From Cladorhizidae sp. MBARI D1340-BT2 (Eukaryota > Porifera > Demospongiae > Poecilosclerida > Cladorhizidae): a DNA stretch of 64,000 nucleotides. Under the pieces are notes generated by a model. The model saw only the letters and a program-made list of their open reading frames with translations. It had not been told where the DNA came from and searched no databases. A program made the translations under genes and the position numbers. This document shows positions 23,220-34,520 of the stretch, piece after piece. The stretch is taken from contig JAQNBH010000013.1 in assembly GCA_028752905.1 (NCBI GenBank), positions 29,446,582-29,510,581 of the forward strand, given 5' to 3'. Numbering within the stretch: the stretch's first letter is position 1; each line of letters starts with the position of its first letter.

Positions 23220-24312
23220 GGCCACTAGGATTACAACCATCAAGGAACTGAGTGGGAAGTACCTGGTGCAGCCAAGAGGCTCATATGAAGAGTAAAAATA
23301 AGTCAACAAATACCTGGAGGAGTATATTAAGTTGATTATAGTCAAGTAGTTAAAGTCAAAGTGCCTAAGAGGTGTTGAATATAGTGCTTAAATTGCCCAA
23401 GTGCTTTAATGTAATTGGGAGAGAGTCCCAGAGCCTAGCAGTAGCAGGGGAAATGAGAGGTAAGCAGACTGAGTTCTGCATGGGATTAGCAGATGATTAC
23501 TGGTCTAGGGTGGAAGGATCGGAGGTTGTGGCAGGGAGGAGGTTGGTTGGTGGGAGGCTAGAAGGAAAATCTGTTATTGTGAAGAAGTTTGAAGAAGAAG
23601 TTAAGTTTGGCATTATGGCAGTGAGAGGATAGAAATGGAGGATAAGGCTTAGTGAGTAAGAAGTAAGACCATTGTTTACTACACAATTTACAGGTAAAGT
23701 CTCTCAAGATGAGAGGAAAGATAAGACAATTGAGAGTCCCTGAGGAAAGAACAGTACTCCAGATGACGGATAAGAGAAGTGTAGAGGCAAAGAAGAGTAG
23801 AAGTGTCTGAATAGCAGTAGAAATGATGGTAGAGAAGACCAAGTCATTTACTGGTCTTGGAAGAGATGTAAAAATGTGATAGGTCCAGGATAGAGATGAA
23901 GAAAAGAGGATTCCCGGGTACTTGAACAGTCACCAACTGAAGTGGAGAACCAGTGGTGCACAGAGTTGGTAGGGCCTTAGTAAGAAGAGATTGTTTATAA
24001 GAAATAAGCATGCATTTAGACTTCATTAGATGAAGTGTGAGAGATTGGGGAAATCCAGGCAGAGATACAGTTTAGGTCTTTCTGAAAGAGAGAAAAATCA
24101 GAATGAGAATTGATGGGATGAGAAAGAAGGGATTTCATCAGCGTAGAGAATAAGCTTAAAGGAGACAGACAAGGGCACGTTACACACTCCATTGACATAA
24201 GTGATAAAGAAGAGAGGACCTATTATAGATCCCTGAGGGACACCAGAAGATACAGGCACAGGTGAGGAGGTGGTGCCTGTGACCATCACTTGTTGCAGAC
24301 GTGCTGAAAGGT
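23220..24312 (-). pseudogene. Non-LTR (CR1/jockey-like) RT 3' fragment
   Basis: On the minus strand from 24312 down: SSGVPQGSIIGPLFFITYVN (RT motif B), LILYADEI (motif C with the second Asp replaced), then QKDLNCISAWIS, CMLISYKQS, and a C-terminal WDSLP block at about 23420. Several frameshifts are present. The 5' side ends exactly in the 31-bp minisatellite, so RT upstream of motif B is lost. It is present only in copy A of the segmental duplication. Confidence 0.8.
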
Positions 24313-24556
24313 AGGACATGAGCACAGGCAAGCAGGGGAGGGGAGGACATGAGCACAGGCAAGCAGGGGAGGGGAGGACATGAGCACAGGCAAGCAGGGA
24401 AGGGGAGGACATGAGCACAGGCAAGCAGGAGAGGGGAGGACATGAGCACAGGCAAGCAGGGGAGGGGAGCACATGAGCACAGGCAAGCAGGGGAGGGGAG
24501 GACATGAGCACAGGCAAGCAGGGGAGGGGAGGACATGAGCACAGGAGGGGAGGGTG
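24312..24556. repeat. 31-bp minisatellite (copy A, about 8 units)
   Basis: Unit core GACATGAGCACAGGCAAGCA followed by a G-rich stretch; starts at 24315 and 24346. The paralogous array at 44757-45436 has about 22 units. The minus strand is open in all three frames (SPPLLACAHVLPSPACLCSC type), which is artefact. Confidence 0.92.
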
Positions 24557-25106
24557 TGAGCAGTGAGACCTGGAAGAGTCCCATCATGCATAGGTGGCAG
24601 CTGAAGCCACCAAACTGCAAAGTTGAGAAGGTCAGGATTCTAGCGACCCTTTCACGGACCTGACGATAATGTGGAGCAACTGGAAACTAATGAAATACTA
24701 GTCCATGACTGAGGACTAGCAAAACCTTTCTTTCCAACTGGGCTAGGACCCTGGCCTCTCATTGTGTTTTGTGGTTGTATCAGTTCAATAGGTCCTGGGA
24801 GGAGCCGTTGTGGAGGCCAAATGAGTGACATGCCCAGTCCGACCCTTCATTTAGAAGCTGAAATTATTTCAACCCAGTGGTACCCATTGGAAATAACTAC
24901 TCCCACTTTTTAAAGTCACTACTTTTAAACACACACACACACACACACACACATTACACTGATTAGCCAACACAATGAGGATTTGGTAGTGAATAGGTGG
25001 TCTGGGGTAACCTTTGGGCAGTTATATATAGCATGCAAGGGTGGCTACTATTCAAAGATACATTATATGTTGTGAGTGGCAAACTCTCTAAATCTGACTT
25101 TTCTAC

Positions 25107-25592
25107 AAGAGGCACACACAAGCAGTTATGGCTGCTCCAGTAACAAGAGGCACACACAAGTAGTTATGGCTGCTCCAGTAACAAGAGGCACACACAAGTA
25201 GTTATGGCTGCTTCAGTAACAAGAGGCACACACAAGCAGTTATGACTGCTCCAGTAACAAGAGGCACACACAAGCAGTTATGGCTGCTCCAGTAACAAGA
25301 GGCACACACAAGCAGTTATGACTGCTCCAGTAACAAGAGGCACACACAAGCAGTTATGACTACTCCAGTAACAAGAGGCACACACAAGCAGTTATGACTG
25401 CTCCAGTAACAAGAGGCACACACAAGCAGTTATGGCTGCTCCAGTAACAAGAGACACACACAAGCAGTTATGACTGCTCCAACAAGAGGCACACACAAGC
25501 AGTTATGACTGCTCCAGTAACAAGAGGCACACACAAGTAGTTATGACTGCTCCAGTAACAAGAGGCACACACAAGCAGTTATGACTGCTCAA
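25107..25592. repeat. 38-bp minisatellite (copy A, about 13 units)
   Basis: Unit begins AACAAGAGGCACACACAAGC, 38 bp; variants are a/g at the TATGRCT position and one shortened unit at about 25480. The paralogous array at 45989-46285 has about 8 units, including the same shortened unit. Flanking sequence is shared with copy B. Confidence 0.92.
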
Positions 25593-25771
25593 GTATAACA
25601 AGTTGATTATGACATTGTCATGGGTCGTGATTTCTCCTTGCTGCTAGCAGATGGGCCTTAACAGGTTTGTAAGTCATAGCTTCTGAGCTAGCTGTGTACA
25701 GGAGCATCAAGCCTTTTCTCTAAGAAAGTTGTGCCACAAGAAAGGCTTAACAAACTCTAAGATAGCTTGAG

Positions 25772-25966
25772 TCAGCCATAGTGTGCAAGTCTTTCCTTCA
25801 GGTCTAGCTGAGTAAGGTGCTCAAGCTCTACACTATAAAGTGTCAGTAGTTGAATAAGATCTAGACAGTCAATAGTTGCAACCAGAATCAGGTCTAGTGG
25901 ATTCATGTCACACACACACACACCACACAAGAAGCTCATAGATGAAGTATGCAGCCATTGATTCAT
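25772..25966 (-). other. Conserved 64-codon open frame (copy A)
   Basis: This frame (ATIDCLDLIQLLTLYSVELE, ending ERLAHYG) is kept open at equal length in the paralogous copy at 46467-46661 with several amino-acid differences. Part of its N-terminal side is a (CA)n run translated as VCVCD. No family recognised. It could be the end of an exon or chance conservation in young duplicates. Confidence 0.25.
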
Positions 25967-26062
25967 GTCAGCTGCTCCACTGCTCAGTGTTGCTTAAAGT
26001 CTTGCTAGTGTAGAGATGAGGTCATCATGATTTATGACAACAGGGAGGAGCTGGTGTTGAAG

Positions 26063-26366
26063 TCTCCTCAAGCATATCGAGTTGCCTTGGAATGTGCTTT
26101 GTAACTATATATAGTGTTGTGTTGGTACACCAGTGGTGCCCACACATTCTACATCTCTATCACACACACACACACACATACAGACTGGGCTAGTCTTTGT
26201 GTCTCCAAACTAGATCTCCTCAAGCATATCGGGTTGCCTTGGAATGTTGTATGTAACAATATATAGTGTTTCTTGGTCCACCAGTGGTGCCCACACATTC
26301 TCTACACTCACACACAGACTCAAACATGCTAGTCTTTTTGTCTCCAAACAGGTGGTGTGTGTGGTG
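26063..26366. repeat. 152-bp tandem duplication
   Basis: The word TCTCCTCAAGCATATCG starts at 26063 and again at 26215, and the following about 150 bp repeat with (CA)n length changes. The same pair is present in copy B (46757 and about 46903), so it predates the segmental duplication. Confidence 0.8.
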
Positions 26367-26674
26367 GAACTCATTTCTTCAATTGTATGTACACACACAT
26401 TATATATATATATAAATTATAGAAATAGAGAGGGAGATTGATGGCTATGTATGTGCATAAGCAACACCCACAAGAAGTTTAAAGTTGATTGAGCATTTTA
26501 TTTTGCAGGTAGACAGACATCTTACAAATTCCATGCCTCCCCAATCACTTGTCTTTTGCTTGCTATAGACCTCATACCAACCTAACCCCACAATGTCCAC
26601 TCAGAGAGAGCTATCTTTGACACTAAAATCAACTGTCTGGTAGTTGCCACCATTATGCCAGTAGGCCAGCCTGG

Positions 26675-26810
26675 AGGAGGAGAGAAGAGAAGGAGTACCT
26701 GTGGGAGGAAGAGGAGGAGATGAGGAGGAGATAGAGGTAGGGCAGGAGCAGGAGGAGAAATAGGAGGAGTAGGCAGTGGGGGAGAGAGGGAGGAGGGGGA
26801 GAAATACAAG
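26675..26810. repeat. Polypurine GGA-rich tract
   Basis: The plus strand is almost entirely purine (GGAGGAGAGAAGAG..., GGGGGAGAGAGGGAGGAGG) and is conserved in the paralogous copy at about 47366-47510. The minus-strand Pro/Ser/Leu frames over it (26809-26582) are composition artefacts. Confidence 0.7.
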
Positions 26811-26822
26811 ACACTAACTAGC

Positions 26823-27373
26823 CAATGATGGGGTCAGCAAAGAAGGCTCTCATAAGATATGGACAACCAGGACCAGGCTAATGATGGGGTCAGCAAAGCT
26901 GGCAACTCAAGGCCCTCATAAGATATGGACAACCAGGACCAGGCCAATGATGGGGTCAGCAAAGCTAGCAACTCAAGGCTCTCATAAGATATGCACAACC
27001 AGGTCGAGGCTAATGATGGGGTCAGCAAAGCTGGCAACTCAAGGCAAGCCAATGATGGGGTCAGCAAAGCTGGCAACTCAAGCTCTCATAAGATATGGAC
27101 AACCAGGACCAGGCTAATGATGAGGTCAGCAAAGCTGGCAACTCAAGGCTCTCATAAGATATGGACAACCAGGACCATGCTAATGATGAGGTCAGCAAAG
27201 CTGGCAACTCAAGGCTCTCATAAGATATGGACAACCAGGACCATGCTAATGATGAGGTCAGCAAAGCTGGCTACTCAAGGCTCTCATAAGATATGGACAA
27301 CCAGTACCAGGCCAATGATGGGGTCAGCAAATCTGGCAACTCAAGGCTCTCATAAGATATGGACAACCAAGAC
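26823..27373. repeat. 66-bp minisatellite (copy A, about 8 units)
   Basis: The unit, 22 codons long, contains GATGGGGTCAGCAAAGCTGG and CATAAGATATGGACAACCAG. Starts of ATGATGGGG lie at 26881 and 26947. One unit near 27040 is shortened. The paralogous array at 47523-47968 has about 7 units. Long ORFs on both strands follow from the unit length. Confidence 0.92.
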
Positions 27374-27600
27374 CAACAGAAACACTGGACCATCATCCCT
27401 TATTGTATCATCATCAACCAGCCACCCACTCCAGCTTCTCTATACTCACCCTACAAACCAAATGAAGTGTTAAAAACAGAAAATGGAGGAAGTGGTAGGA
27501 TGCAACCTAGGCTTCTTGGGAGCACTCCATGACTCAAATAAAAGTTGGGGGAGCCTCTTCAGAATTTTATTTTTATTTTTCCAGTTTTTCCAGTAACTTG

Positions 27601-27970
<370 letters not shown>

Positions 27971-28276
27971 GATAATATTTAGTAACAACATAAATGTAAG
28001 ATGAACTTAAGGAGCACATGAAAATTCCAGCCCTTATGGTGATAGTACTAGGAAGAGCAAATGTGCGGCCCAATCCTGCACCACACCATAGCAGAGGCCA
28101 AAATAACCTACGCTGAAAAATACAATACGGAGGAGGAATAAGTGTCAACTACAAATTAGATTTGAGGCAAGAATTACTTGATGGGGACACATGATATCTC
28201 CTTGTACTGACATCACATTAAACATGCACAACCTCTTCACAGACAACTCCACCCACCACAATAAGTTGGGCCGGAC

Positions 28277-28459
28277 GTGCAGAGGAATCTTCTGGACTCT
28301 TTTGTGCAGAACTATGTTGAGGAAGTGGACAGAGATGAGGAGGATTCAGATGATGGCTGTGACCAGAGCTGCCGGGGTCATGTGGCCAGTGAATATCAGC
28401 TGAAAATACTTGAGACTTCTCTGGGGGGAAGGAAAAAGATGAAAAAATTGAAATGTTGA
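28277..28459 (+). other. Conserved acidic open frame, possible last exon
   Basis: A frame of about 60 codons: NLLDSFVQNYVEEVD, then an acidic run (DEEDSDDGCDQ), then SEYQLKILETSLGGRKK and a basic end. Copy B has the same text from 52199 but lacks two bases in the acidic run, which shifts its frame. A GTGCAG just upstream could serve as a splice acceptor. Family not recognised. Confidence 0.3.
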
Positions 28460-28994
28460 GGGTGGGGCTTGGACTACAATTAAGGCTATATATATATAGA
28501 ACATGGCGAGTGTTAGTAGATATAATAATGGAGACGGCAAGCTAGTCTTGCTGGCCTAACTCCAATGCACCCACACACAGAAAGAAAAAATGTAAGTACT
28601 TAGTAGCTATTGCACATCTCACAGACGGTGCCTACCTACCACTTGCTACAGCCTCTTTCAAACCGTATAACAAGGAACGCTAGTGGAGTGAGCCAGGTGT
28701 TGAAGGACGCGGCTTCCGTGCACACACTCTGCAGAGGAAGAAATCCATCAGCAGACTCGTTAGGGTGGGTGGCTGGAATGATCAGGAACAGGTCTAAAAT
28801 CCTGGTAAGGATCGCTGGAGGTGGGCTAGACTTAAAAAGACATGTTTGGATTGGATAGTAATTTTTTTTTTTTAACTGCGTTTTGAGAAGCTAGAAGATC
28901 TGGCTTCAAAATTGCGTCGCGTAGTGCAGTAGCTGAGAACTGGTTGCAAGCATTACCACGCGACCTTCACCATCGTTGTTGTATAAGTTTAGGG

Positions 28995-30303
28995 CAGGGG
29001 CGTAGGAAGCAATTCTTAAGTGTAGAGGCCCTGTCAAATTTTTCGCCTTGCCACACCAGGGTGTGGTTTTGCAAATGTGGGTGTGGTTTGGAAACGTTTG
29101 TACAACACAAACAAACTTCATGCATGCCAGAGAAGTCATTTTCAAACCTTACCTAATGTCAGTCAGAGGGAACTTGCTGCAATGATGGGCACACTACAGG
29201 CCAGGACCCATCCCTTGACGATGCTTGAAGTGCTATTATCACCATTACTATAAGTATTGTTATTGTTGTTATTGTTTCTCATAAGATATATAGTTGTTGC
29301 TATTACATCACATATTAGTTGTATCTCAAATTTTACAGGTCTAAATCTGTTTGTTTAAATTTACCAAAGATATTTTCTCGGTGACTCTATAGATTCTCTG
29401 ATAAATTCATTGCCTATCTCAATCAATCAGTACGATCTTTGTGCACATTCAAGGCAGAGTTCGCAGGTTTTACCCAGGGCTTGGGCATAACCCGGGTTGG
29501 GTTAAATACCTTTATCCGGCTTTTACCCAGGTTTTACTCAAACATGGATACAACCCAGGATAAAATAATAGACACAATAGATCTATTATAAACTGTAAAG
29601 ATATTATAAGAAATTAATTCTGTAATCAGGAAACTCTGTGATCAGGAAGTAAGACATTCAATAAATGGCAACTGTAAACAACTAGACAAAAACAGGAGCT
29701 GTGTTTCACTCAGCATTTATTTACCAAGTGATAAGGTTGTATACTAGAGTATATATATATTTTTTATTTAAATATTTAAACAATATTCATGGGATTAAAG
29801 TCCGATTAAAGTCCTGATATGGAAGTTAAACAGATTTGATAGTCAATCTCCTCAGGTCCTCGCAGGAGCCTGTGGCAGAAGACGAGTTTCTAGGCTTTCT
29901 AATTTTTGTAATTGCAGTATATCCTTCCAATTGGAGAAGCCCTTAGTAATGAAGGCTGCATCTGCATTGCTTGACCACTGAAGCTTCTTCTCTTCACTTG
30001 CTCTAGCACATCTGTGCCCTCCATGTAGTGTATCCAAGGCCACCTGAGGGACCATGAGGGCTGGAAACTTCTCTTTACCACACATTTCTTTTCAAATTCT
30101 CTCTTTGGAAACTGAAATCCTTGGGGCTGATGTGGTTCAATTGGCAGGACAGCGCTAGCTGAAGGCTATGTACTCATTTCAGTTACGTGGGCGCGCGCAT
30201 GAGCGCAAAAGTTTTTTTGTTTTGTTGTTGTTGTTGTTTTTTGGGGGGGGTAAAAAGTGTAGCGGCCATGGCCGCTACGGCCGCTGCAGTTCCTACGCCC
30301 TTG
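28995..30303 (-). mobile_element. hAT relic with TTF-type zinc-finger fragment
   Basis: The left end reads CAGGGGCGTAGGAAGC; the right end, reversed, reads CAAGGGCGTAGGAACTGC. These are related inverted termini of the hAT type. Near the right end the minus strand (30085-29852) encodes DAAFITKGFSNWKDILQL, typical of the TTF/BED-like finger at the N-terminus of ZMYM1-like (DUF4371) hAT transposases. The rest of the transposase is gone. Outside both ends the sequence matches copy B continuously across 53040-53090, so it inserted after the duplication or was lost from B. The target duplication is too decayed to define. Confidence 0.7.
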
Positions 30304-31299
30304 TAGGCTAGCCAGACTCTTTACCGACTCTACGAGCGTTGGTAAAGGGTCTGCTGAGTGACATAATGGTACATGCAGAATGTAATCTGGAGATGGCTGA
30401 GCTCGCCATCTCCACTTAGCCACTCTACAACGCGCTCTAAGCTTCTCTATGTATACACGGAGAGATGACAAACAAATACTGTCATAATATCTCTGGGGGA
30501 GTTCAAATTTAGACATGAACTTGCATAATATTTTGTCCACCTAATCATTTTCGTACGACGCATACACCACGTAACACCTTTATAAATGTTGAGTCTAGGG
30601 ACATCGCACCCCAGTGCAGTGCAGAAATAAATAAATATATAAATCACGGTAAAAGAGGTAAGATGAATTGTGCTGTAATAAACAAATTGTTGGGTAGCAT
30701 TTCCAGCCTCAGATCTCAGTTTTGAGATTTCCACTCACAATATGCATAATTGATATTTGCTTTGTACTGTTGACACAGACCAGCAGCCAGCCAGCCTCTG
30801 CAACTATATAGTGCATTGTTGAAGTAATACAATAGTGATTAAATTAGCCATGTGGCTGGCTAGTGATGGTGGGAAGTAAGGTAAACACTGGTGGGATGAG
30901 CTGTAGCAGTCCACCAATCACTACACACATTATTTTTTTGTTGGGCTGGGGCTGAGGGCACACACTAGACAAGTCCCATTCCTTCTTGTCAGGTTCTGGA
31001 TGAGGACATAAACAGTTGTGAGGGTGCAGGCAGTGGTGTGTGTGAATGGGGGAGGGTGAGTGAGGGTGCCTAAAGGTTGTGGTCTATGATGTGGGACCCT
31101 AGCAGGTGTGAGATGGGCATGGTTGATGAGGTTATTTATCTAGGAAGGAATCATGCAGGTGTGGTGTTCTTGTCCATGGTGGAGCTGGTTAGGGGGAGAA
31201 CTGATGGGGGCAGAATAGTCCTTTTAGATCAGCATGAAGCTCCCCTATATCCTTGATTAGAACATGCCCGCCCACTTACAAGTGCATTGCAAAGCACAT
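30304..31299. other. Unannotated spacer
   Basis: The first about 30 bp and a short stretch at 30838-30880 resemble copy B (53060-53105 and 53296-53330). Otherwise I see no gene. The minus-strand frames at 30166-30734 have no family signature. GTGG-rich sequence lies at 31010-31100. Confidence 0.45.
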
Positions 31300-31826
31300 G
31301 CTCACAAGGAACATGAGTCGAGTATATGAAACATGTAGTCAACAATATATAGTGAACATGAGTCGAGTATATGAAACATGTAGTCAACAATATATAGTGA
31401 ACATGAGTAGAGTATATGAAACATGTAGTCAACAATATATAGTGAACATGAGTAGAGTATACAATAAGACAGCCAAGCTGCAAAATGAAGACAATGAGAG
31501 TCTGCCTATGTGTGGAAGATGGAAGGCAGCTGACCTGGAAGGAATACTAGACCATGCATAGTCTCACAAACAAAGGTATAGCTACTTGATCATGATCTGA
31601 TTGTTTATTACATGCATGCTGGGACTGCAGGCTGGCAAGCTACAATAATAGAGCACACCCTCAAATAGTATACCTAGATAGTTAGCTCTATGTTTTACAA
31701 TTGGTAAAAATTGGTAAAGGTTGTCAACACAGTAAACACCCTTGTGTTGGCTCATCGAGTCTAGGTCAGCAGCTCCTAGCGACTAGTTAGTTTCCTCAGA
31801 AGCTTAGTCTTGTGACAATAGACAAC
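31300..31826. repeat. Dispersed repeat, copy 1, containing a 45-bp array
   Basis: Three and a half 45-bp units (core ACATGAGTCGAGTATATGAA) start at 31311, 31356 and 31401. Beyond them about 350 bp match 60990-61410 (GGAAGGCAGCTGACCTGGAA, CATGCATGCTGGGACTG, CCTCAGAAGCTTA). Copy 2 has only about one and a half 45-bp units. Both copies abut RT relics, so this may be the terminal part of an unidentified mobile element. Confidence 0.75.
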
Positions 31827-33500
31827 AGGTCAACGTGTGGGTCCAAGAATTACATCGGATATAGCTGATGACCTGAAACAGGTGTGGTATGCTGATGACG
31901 CTTCGGCCTCCGGAGGCCTAGCCTCTATTCGTGCATGGTGGGACAAGCTGTCCACAGTGGGTCCAGCCTTTGGTTATTATGCCAATGCCACTAAGACCTG
32001 GCTAATAACCAAAGAACAGCATTTGGAAAAGGCTAAGGAAATGTTTCAAGGCTCCAATATCAACATCACTACACATGGACGACCTTACCTCGGGGCTCCC
32101 CTGGGAACCAGAGCTTACATCCAGCAATATTTCAAAGAGAAGGTCAACGTGTGGGTCCAAGAATTACATCTGCGCTCAGTGACGTTGCCAAAGCACAACC
32201 ACATGCTGCCTATGCTGCTTTCGTCCATGGTCTTGTACACAAGTTCTCCTTCCTATCCAGAACTACTCCTATCACTGATTCCCTCCTTTGCTCCCTCGAA
32301 GAGTGCATTCGTTCCACCCTAATTCCATCTCAACTGGCAGAGCTCCCCCAAATGACTTTGTTCGTGACCTACTTGCCATACCAACTAGACTGGGTGGCCT
32401 TGGCATCATCAACCCAACCAAGACAAGTCTCTCCAAGTTTCGGGCTTCTGTATCAATCACTAAACCACTATCCACCCTCATCACTGCACAATGTCGGGAA
32501 TACTCGTATGAATGCATTGAAGCTCAGATCACAGCGAAACAGGAGGAATACAACCTTAGGCATCACCAAGTGAAGGAAGCGGCATCTTTGATTCGGAAAA
32601 TGGTTCCAGAGACCTTGCAACGTGCCATGGATTTGGCACAAGAGAAGGGTGCCTCGAGCTGGCACACCTCACTCCCAATTAAAGAATTTGGATTTTCTCT
32701 CCACAAGGGTGCCTTTTGGGATGCTCTGGCACTCAGATATGGCTGGCCACCCCTCAATACTCCAGCTCATTGAGCCTGTGGCACCCCCTTCACAATGCAG
32801 CATGCTCTATCCTGCCTCAAGGGAGGTTTCCCCAGCTGCAGTGCGGGACCTTACTGCTTGATGGCAGAGGTTTGTCACGATGTTTGTACTGAGCCTCACC
32901 TACAGCCGGTCACTGGCGAGGCTCTTTCTGGTGCATCTGCTATCAGTAGATGGAGCTAGACTAGATGTCGCAGCTAATGGATTTTGGGCAGGATGGCACG
33001 AAAGAGCTTTTTTTTGATGTTCGAGTGTTTAATCCTCATGCCTTCATCAAATAATCAAAGAATCTCCAGCTGCTACCCGTAAACATGAGAACATCAAGAA
33101 ACGAGCCTATGACCAACGCATCCGAGAGATAGAGCATGGTACTTTCACTCCTTTAGTCTTATCCCTCACTGGGGGAATGGGTGCTGCTGCCACAGTTTGT
33201 TACAAGAGGCTTGCCTCTATGATCACCCAGAAGAGGGATCAATCATACAGCAGAACCATGTCCTGGCTGAGATGCTCACTCTCATTTGCCCTCCTTCGCT
33301 CTTCCATCCAGTGCATACGAGGCGCACACTCAGCAGGTGGATGGGCTACCAGGCTACTGTCGCCGCCAGTGGACCTGGTGATTTCTGAGGCACAATTCAC
33401 TGACTAGTCTAATTTTTGTTTTTGTTATCTCATCAGTTATCTCGTCATGATATATTGTTCGTACTTAAAAAATTAAAAAATTAAAATTAAAATTAAATTA
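31827..33500 (+). pseudogene. RT relic of a second non-LTR-like family
   Basis: Frame 31837-32322 contains RT motif C as VWYADDASA, then FGYYANATKTWLI and YLGAPLGTRAYIQ. Later frames continue the connection region (LGGLGIINPTKTSL, 32385-32430; GASSWHTSLPIKEFGFSLHK, 32650-32710), a C.CG-H-C knuckle area (HALSC at about 32800) and a nuclease-like FFDVRVFNPHA at 33010-33045. The C-terminal part at 33170-33400 reads GMGAAATVCYKRLAS and then shifts frame. It is 5'-truncated, frameshifted and ends in an AAATT-rich tail. It is not homologous by eye to the KRPDG/WDATC family elsewhere in the window. Confidence 0.75.
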
Positions 33501-33512
33501 AAAAAAACCATG

Positions 33513-33661
33513 CAATGAGTGTTTTCATTAGGAGCTAACACGCAAGTAGTACGTGGTCAAACACGTGGGTGGAAAATGAGTTCTATGGATTATTAACGAA
33601 ATTCATTTTCCACCCATGCACTTGACCATACATTTTAACGCCTAATGAAAACACTCATTGA
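33513..33661. repeat. Foldback (inverted repeat) sequence
   Basis: The left arm starts CAATGAGTGTTTTCATTAGG; the right arm ends CCTAATGAAAACACTCATTG. Arms of about 65 bp pair with some mismatches around an approximately 15-bp loop (GGATTATTAACG). It looks like a small foldback MITE or a strong hairpin. No clear target duplication. Confidence 0.75.
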
Positions 33662-34516
33662 ATAGAGGAGGGCTTCCTCTAGCCACTGGCACTAAATCTT
33701 GAGATATTTATGCAGATGTTTCAGGCATTCAGGTTTTTTAAGGTCCCTCCACTTGTAGCTCCCGTAACTTGGCATATTTTAGTATCAACAGAGAACACAA
33801 AGACAGACCTATCTTTTGAGCTATATATAAAGTCCATAACATGAAGTTTACGGAATCTATGGAGATATAAAGTGGTAACCACACACACAACAAAAAAACA
33901 TTTGGGTCATCTCTCCCCCCCCCCCCCCCCCCCCCCAACTCTCTCCCCTTCAGTTGTCTTATTTCAAAATTCAAATTAAGCCCACCAAACCATGCCTCCA
34001 CATTTTTTGCGCATGCTATTTAGCATTATAGTGTTTAGCAATTTAGCGAGCGGATCATGGCCAGAGTGAGTAAAATTTCTAATAGGCTCTATATACAAGT
34101 TTCCAAAACGGAAATTTGGAAAAGGCCAAGATGAGAGGTATAAGTTAAAACTGAGCTGAGCATTATAGCTAGCTATCTGTACTGCATCACAGGCTATATA
34201 GCAAGGCATTAATTTAAATCTGCTATATACATGCCAACCATCCATGGTCCAGGACAGTCCTGAGATTTTTTTCAATTTTTCACAATTACACTAGGAGTCC
34301 AGGACTACAAGCACTGCCAATCATTTGGCATGTAGTGATGCCAGCCACCTTGTTCATGTTGTCGCTGACACTGTATTATATTACTGTAGCATTACTGTAG
34401 CATTAAAATTCAGTGCTAGAAAAATCATGTGGCTCAACCACCAGCAATAAAGGCAAAATAGAGTTTGCATTATCAGGAGAATGTATTTATGATCCATTTC
34501 AAAGTAAATAACTAGT
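33662..34516. other. Unannotated spacer
   Basis: No gene or repeat recognised apart from a poly-C run at about 33916-33937, which would be hard to sequence accurately. Confidence 0.5.
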
Positions 34517-34520
34517 TTAA

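Noticed and set aside
25107..25592. CRISPR-like regular repeats (also the 30-bp array at 18802 and the 27-bp arrays at 19257)
   Set aside because: Units are contiguous with no variable spacers, and the context is an animal genome; these are minisatellites.
26582..26809. 75-aa Pro/Ser/Leu-rich frame conserved in both duplication copies
   Set aside because: Explained by the polypurine GGA tract on the opposite strand; length and sequence differ between copies by indels.
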